Program-made: the position numbers and the translations under genes
Shown here: positions 5,268-8,324 of the stretch, piece after piece
Layout of the letters: each line of letters starts with the position of its first letter
How positions within the stretch are numbered: the first letter of the stretch is position 1
Source: CAZOIA01 sp964579675
GTDB lineage: Bacteria > Planctomycetota > Phycisphaerae > UBA1845 > PWPN01
Reading direction: 5' to 3'
NCBI GenBank assembly: GCA_964579675.1
Contig: CAZOIA010000224.1
Location: 1 to 8,324, forward strand
DNA length: 8,324 nucleotides
Notes under the pieces: generated by a model
What the model was told of the DNA's origin: nothing
Database searches by the model: none
Seen by the model: the letters and a program-made list of their open reading frames with translations, nothing else

Positions 5268-6449
5268 ATGAATCCCCTACCAGAGATCGACGTTGATTTG
5301 TGCAGGCAACTCGCCGCGGGCGAACCCGAGGAGGCTCTTGACGAGTGGAGGCGCTGGATACGAAAGCGACCGAACGCGACCGAGCGCGCGAAGTACAAGA
5401 AGCTCTTAGAAATCCTCGCAGACGTAAGTGAATCCTCGATCCGGAATTATTTGGACGGCCGGCAAGACAAACTGAGCTCCGAATTGCTGGATCGGCTCGA
5501 CCGGATTGCCAGAGGCTTGAATCAGCAGCCGCCCCCGCGGAGCGCCCCGTTGCCTCCCGCTAAGCGGATGCGGCGCGCAACCCGCGTTGCGCTGCTGACT
5601 CAGCTAGCGGTTCCCAGCGAGGAGTACCATTTTGAGCTGATTCGAGGTGTCGTCCGGGAGACTTCTTTTCACCACCTTTCAGTCGCCGTTCATGAGGTTC
5701 CCGCAGGGGAACTTGCACCTCCGGTCGATAACGTCCTGGCGAACTTCCGTCCCGACGGGATCGTAATGATCAGACTCACGCCTAGCAAGCAGGTCGTGAA
5801 GCTTCTTGCCAGAGCTCGTGTCCCGACTGTACTGATCCACGCGGATCGGTACCACTACGCGGCGCCTGTGCTTGCGAATGTCATCCCAGTGCAGGACAAA
5901 GTCCAAAAGGAGCTGAAGGTTTGGCTGCGAGATCATCAGAAGATCGGGCGACGCTCTGGGGCAAGGCGAACGAAGCGTCGGAAGATCGTCGTGGTCACCA
6001 TGCCAGAGGAACAGCTGGGTAATGAGTTCCCAGCTTTTCGTGGGGCTCCGCCAAGCATCCGGAACGAGCGTCGTGAGCTGGTGGTCCAAGCTTTTGAGGA
6101 ATTCGGGCCTGTCATCTTTGAGGTGGAGGACTACTCGTTTCGGCATGCATTGCGCGTGTACGAATCGCATCCCGATGCCGACGTGTATATCTCACTGAGT
6201 GACCAGATTGCCGTTGGCATCAAGCATCTGCTTATTGCAGCAGGAAAGCCATGGAGACATAGAATCGTCGGATTCGATGCCAGCCAAGCGGCTAAGGAGG
6301 AGGGCATCCCGAGCTTTGACCAGCGGCGAGGGACTATTGGGAAGCTCGCGATCGAGAGGTTGTGCCGGTTCTTCAGTTCTGAGTGTCCGGGACCGTGGCC
6401 GCACTTCGACGAGATACGGACCGATGTCCACCTCGAGTTACGCTACTGA
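5268..6449 (+). CDS. LacI/GalR-like transcriptional regulator with an extended N-terminus
   Basis: This predicted cytoplasmic DNA-binding repressor or activator has 393 residues. About 40 residues precede the helix-turn-helix (about 44-84), which contains VSESSIRNYLDGRQDKLSSE. This aligns with the LacI signature VSxxTVSRxLNGxxxVSxxT. A Pro/Arg linker follows (87-104). The remainder is a type-I periplasmic-binding-protein-like effector domain: TRVALLTQLAVPSEEYHFEL (105-124), FRPDGIVMIR (160-169), VPTVLIHADRYHY (185-197), DVYISLSDQIAVGIKHLL (305-322) and IVGFDASQAAK (333-343). Such domains bind sugars or nucleosides. LacI members normally carry the HTH at residue 1-5, so the extra N-terminal region is unusual. 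The ATG at 5268 is preferred over an in-frame TTG at 5259 because AGGA lies 9 nt upstream of the ATG. It is divergent from the gene D operon and probably controls it. Confidence 0.88.
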   Translation: MNPLPEIDVDLCRQLAAGEPEEALDEWRRWIRKRPNATERAKYKKLLEILADVSESSIRNYLDGRQDKLSSELLDRLDRIARGLNQQPPPRSAPLPPAKRMRRATRVALLTQLAVPSEEYHFELIRGVVRETSFHHLSVAVHEVPAGELAPPVDNVLANFRPDGIVMIRLTPSKQVVKLLARARVPTVLIHADRYHYAAPVLANVIPVQDKVQKELKVWLRDHQKIGRRSGARRTKRRKIVVVTMPEEQLGNEFPAFRGAPPSIRNERRELVVQAFEEFGPVIFEVEDYSFRHALRVYESHPDADVYISLSDQIAVGIKHLLIAAGKPWRHRIVGFDASQAAKEEGIPSFDQRRGTIGKLAIERLCRFFSSECPGPWPHFDEIRTDVHLELRY

Positions 6450-6571
6450 TCGTAGGCCCGCCCCGCTGATGGACTTGTGTCAGTGTTGTAGAGGGGGTCA
6501 TTGGGGAGGAGGCTGGGCAGGGCGATTCGAACGCAACATATTGCCCCCGTTTCGGAGGTTCCCGCGAGGCC
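6450..6571. other. 122-nt convergent gap at the right edge of the accessory block
   Basis: This gap lies between the stops of the regulator and the zinc-ribbon gene. I see no gene and no clear intrinsic terminator for either strand. It contains CGTTTCGG at 6548-6555, also present at 806-813 near the other edge, and a short TTCGAA-centred stretch that superficially resembles a tRNA T-loop. Confidence 0.4.
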
Positions 6572-6757
6572 CTACCCGCTGACTCGTTCCGTTGTTGTCA
6601 CCCGCCTACCGCAGTGTCGGCACTCGCGGCGGCGGACCAGTTTGCCGCCCCAGGCACGCCGGGTGTAGATAACCCGGAAGTGCGCGCAGCCGCATTTCGG
6701 ACAACGAAGGCCGCGCTGCTCGGCAGTGTTCTGAGTGGCTTCCGTGCCTTGCTTCAT
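6572..6757 (-). CDS. Small NrdR-like zinc-ribbon protein next to the terminase
   Basis: This 61-residue protein has the pattern CPKCG (19-23), 22 residues, then CRHCG and RRVTTTERV. This matches the N-terminal zinc ribbon of NrdR (CPxCG ... RRRRECxxCGxRFTTxER). It lacks NrdR's ATP-cone domain, so it is not a ribonucleotide-reductase regulator in the usual sense. The four Cys should bind one zinc, and the Arg-rich segment between the knuckles (GGKLVRRRE) suits nucleic-acid binding. It overlaps the terminase stop as ATGA, so the two are translationally coupled. A DNA-recognition or small-terminase-like accessory role in packaging is plausible but not shown. Longer in-frame starts upstream lie inside the terminase gene and are rejected. 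Confidence 0.83.
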   Translation of the reverse strand: MKQGTEATQNTAEQRGLRCPKCGCAHFRVIYTRRAWGGKLVRRRECRHCGRRVTTTERVSG

Positions 6758-8324
6758 CGCTTCGCCCCTTGCAGTTCCGACAGCCGGATGCGCCGCTTGG
6801 GCGCTGGCCGGGTATCCGTTCCAAACAACGCTGCCCCCTGGATTGACGCGGCCACGGCCGCCCCGACCAGGCAGTCCAGCCAGTGGTTGTCGAGGCCATC
6901 GACACGCAACTTCCACTCGTCCACCGTCCGGCCGCGGCCTTCGGTCTTCACGCGGTACTCGGCAGTCAGGTGATCAGCCAGCAGGCGATGCTGGTCGGGC
7001 TTGCGGCCGAAGAGCGACAGGCAGCCGGGGTCGCCCATCGCCACGGCAAACCGCGCGTGAACGAACGACTTCCAGTAGTTCGTGTCAAACACGACGTGCC
7101 GCACGGCGCGTTTGCCCTTCACGACAGGGATGCGCCAGTTCAGGCCAACGCGGTCGCCGCGCTTGCGCTTGTAGTCACTGAAGGGAATGCTCGATGCACC
7201 GACGTACCGGCCATGACTGGGCATGACCACGCCGGCGAACTTGGACTGCCGGCAGAACTGGTACACCACGTCCGACGACTGGCCCCAGTTAGCGTCGATC
7301 AGGCAGCGGTCGATGCGGACCGCGGCTCCGTCATCGCGACGCCATTCCTTCCCAATCATCCGATCCGTGAGCCGTTCCAGCCCGGCGTAGATCGCGCCCT
7401 CCAGGCCCGCCCGCGGCGCTGTCATCGCCAGTGTCCGGCGCACGTCCCGCAGCGTGAAGTACGCGGCCTTCTGGTCCGGCTCCGTGCCGTAGTCGATCAC
7501 GTAACCGGCGAAGTCGTCCTCCCACGCCGCCACCAGCCAGAACAGCGCCTTGGCCTGCACGTCGATGAACATCGTCAGGTGCGTGCAGCCGATCGGGACC
7601 TCGCCCCGGACGTGGCCGTTGACCTTCGCGGCGATCTGGTCGGCGGTCAGCAGATCATCGTCGGGAACGTCCTCCGGCAGCGGCTCGTTCTGGTACTCCG
7701 CCCAGAACGCCGCCTCACCACGCTCCAGCTTGAGGTTCATCGCGTGCTGGAGGGCCGACAACTCGTCGGGATTGAATCGGGCCGGCCAGGCGATCACCGC
7801 GCCCTCATCCATCGCCTCGCGGTGCTTCCGATAGAACTCCGTGGCCGCCTTGATCCCCGTCCCGTTCCGCTGTCCCTCCGCCCACAGCTCGGTGTACCGA
7901 TGCCACAGGGCCTCATTGGCGGGAAACGTGTAGACCATCTTGGTCCGCTCACCCTGCCACTGCGGATGCTTCTCGGTGTCGAGGATGCGGTCGGCCAGGT
8001 CTTCCGGCCGGACGACGGTCAGCGTCATCAGCCCGGCGATCTTCTTGCCCGGACCGGCCAGGCCGAGGATCGCACCGGCCAGGATGCGCTCCCGCGTAGC
8101 GCACTGGCTCGGGCTGCGGGCGGACTCGTCGGTTTGCGGATCATCGATCAGCACGAGCGACGGCCGGACGGATTCGCCGTCCGGGCGCTTGTACTTCATG
8201 CCGCGGATACGCCCCGTGATCCCGGCGACGCGAATGATCCCGCCCGAGGCCTTACTGCCCGGAATCGTGGGCAACACGAGTTCCCTGGCCGTCCAGCCGA
8301 TGTGCGTCTGCTTCCCCTGGTAGA
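6754..8324 (-). CDS. Phage terminase large subunit, lambda gpA family (N-terminus outside window)
   Basis: This is the ATP-driven DNA packaging motor and nuclease. The frame is open to the window edge, starting YQGKQTHIGWTARELVLPTI, so the Walker A region lies outside. The Walker B strand is RPSLVLIDDPQTDESARSP (8157-8137 for LVLIDDP). A coupling segment, IAGLMTLTVVRPEDLADRIL, follows. The RNase-H-like nuclease begins THLTMFIDVQAKALFWLVAA (about 7569), the usual gpA pattern of D-V-Q then a strand and a Trp. A second acidic strand is CLIDANWGQSSDVV (about 7296), and a third is LDNHWLDCLVGAAVAA near the C-terminus. The last residues are basic (KRRIRLSELQGAKR). The three acidic nuclease positions appear intact, so nothing visible suggests decay. 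The stop overlaps the zinc-ribbon start. Confidence 0.94.
   Translation of the reverse strand, partial: YQGKQTHIGWTARELVLPTIPGSKASGGIIRVAGITGRIRGMKYKRPDGESVRPSLVLIDDPQTDESARSPSQCATRERILAGAILGLAGPGKKIAGLMTLTVVRPEDLADRILDTEKHPQWQGERTKMVYTFPANEALWHRYTELWAEGQRNGTGIKAATEFYRKHREAMDEGAVIAWPARFNPDELSALQHAMNLKLERGEAAFWAEYQNEPLPEDVPDDDLLTADQIAAKVNGHVRGEVPIGCTHLTMFIDVQAKALFWLVAAWEDDFAGYVIDYGTEPDQKAAYFTLRDVRRTLAMTAPRAGLEGAIYAGLERLTDRMIGKEWRRDDGAAVRIDRCLIDANWGQSSDVVYQFCRQSKFAGVVMPSHGRYVGASSIPFSDYKRKRGDRVGLNWRIPVVKGKRAVRHVVFDTNYWKSFVHARFAVAMGDPGCLSLFGRKPDQHRLLADHLTAEYRVKTEGRGRTVDEWKLRVDGLDNHWLDCLVGAAVAASIQGAALFGTDTRPAPKRRIRLSELQGAKR

Larger units (their letters stand above)
720..6571. mobile_element. Accessory cargo block splitting phage packaging genes (borders approximate)
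   Basis: Terminase and zinc-ribbon genes on the right, and the gpW-position gene and portal on the left, are all minus-strand, tightly packed phage genes. Between them lie five non-phage genes with looser spacing and lower G+C (47% at 1501-1560 against 67% at 7441-7500). No integrase, transposase or clear terminal repeats are visible, so the transfer mechanism is unknown. The borders are set by the nearest phage genes; a shared CGTTTCGG at 806 and 6548 is one possible pair of ends. Confidence 0.5.

Noticed and set aside
5100..5270. CRISPR-like or iteron repeat interpretation of the GTAC words
   Set aside because: The repeated unit is only 4-9 bp with irregular spacing and no spacer structure; an operator array explains it better.
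5679..6170. 163-codon minus-strand ORF inside the regulator gene
   Set aside because: It lies wholly antisense to the well-supported LacI-like gene and shows no domain of its own.
6500..6545. Minus-strand GTTCGAATCGCCC resembling a tRNA T-arm and 3' end, as at an integration site
   Set aside because: Only three of five T-stem pairs form, the acceptor length and CCA end do not fit, and no copy occurs at the left edge.
1..8324. Integrase, transposase, toxin-antitoxin, restriction or known defence-gene signatures
   Set aside because: None of their motifs was found in any reading frame examined; transfer and defence roles are therefore stated only as inference.

Overview
The window looks like GC-rich bacterial chromosome (flanks about two-thirds G+C) carrying part of a lambda-type (gpA/gpB) prophage or prophage remnant on the minus strand. 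The flavour of the small packaging proteins suggests Planctomycetota, but that is an impression from memory and was not tested.

Layout, read in the minus-strand direction (right to left). A gpA-type large terminase enters from the right edge and ends at 6754. It overlaps by ATGA a 61-residue NrdR-like zinc-ribbon protein (6757-6572). At the far left are a 64-residue protein in the position of gpW (714-520) and, overlapping its stop or 2 nt after it, the portal protein (517-1, cut by the window edge). These four genes would normally be near neighbours. Here they are split by about 5.8 kb of less GC-rich DNA (about 720-6571).

The split holds a compact accessory locus. A LacI-like regulator (5268-6449, plus strand) faces away from a minus-strand operon of four genes: D (5111-4149), C (4075-3137), B (3076-2132) and A (1847-1059). 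D and C are diverged paralogues that look like GT-A (nucleotide-diphospho-sugar transferase) folds with a weakened DxD motif. B is not recognised. A is a P-loop protein with an intact Walker A and unusual residues where GTPases carry DxxG and NKxD. All four have good Shine-Dalgarno sequences. The regulator/operon gap holds a sigma70-like promoter reading toward the regulator and six GTAC words in 78 bp, a candidate operator array. The end of gene A is odd: an overlapping -1 frame continues for 32 codons, followed by a 23-codon ORF with a very strong ribosome-binding site.

On the portal side the island ends in a structured leader with a candidate promoter, a GC hairpin, and a strong intrinsic terminator nested in longer inverted repeats.

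Hypothesis (inference only): the regulator senses a small ligand, perhaps a sugar or nucleotide sugar, and controls a four-gene set in which two GT-A-like proteins and a P-loop switch act together. Its place inside a phage packaging cluster is what one would expect of prophage-borne cargo such as a defence or host-modification system. I know of no described system with this gene set.
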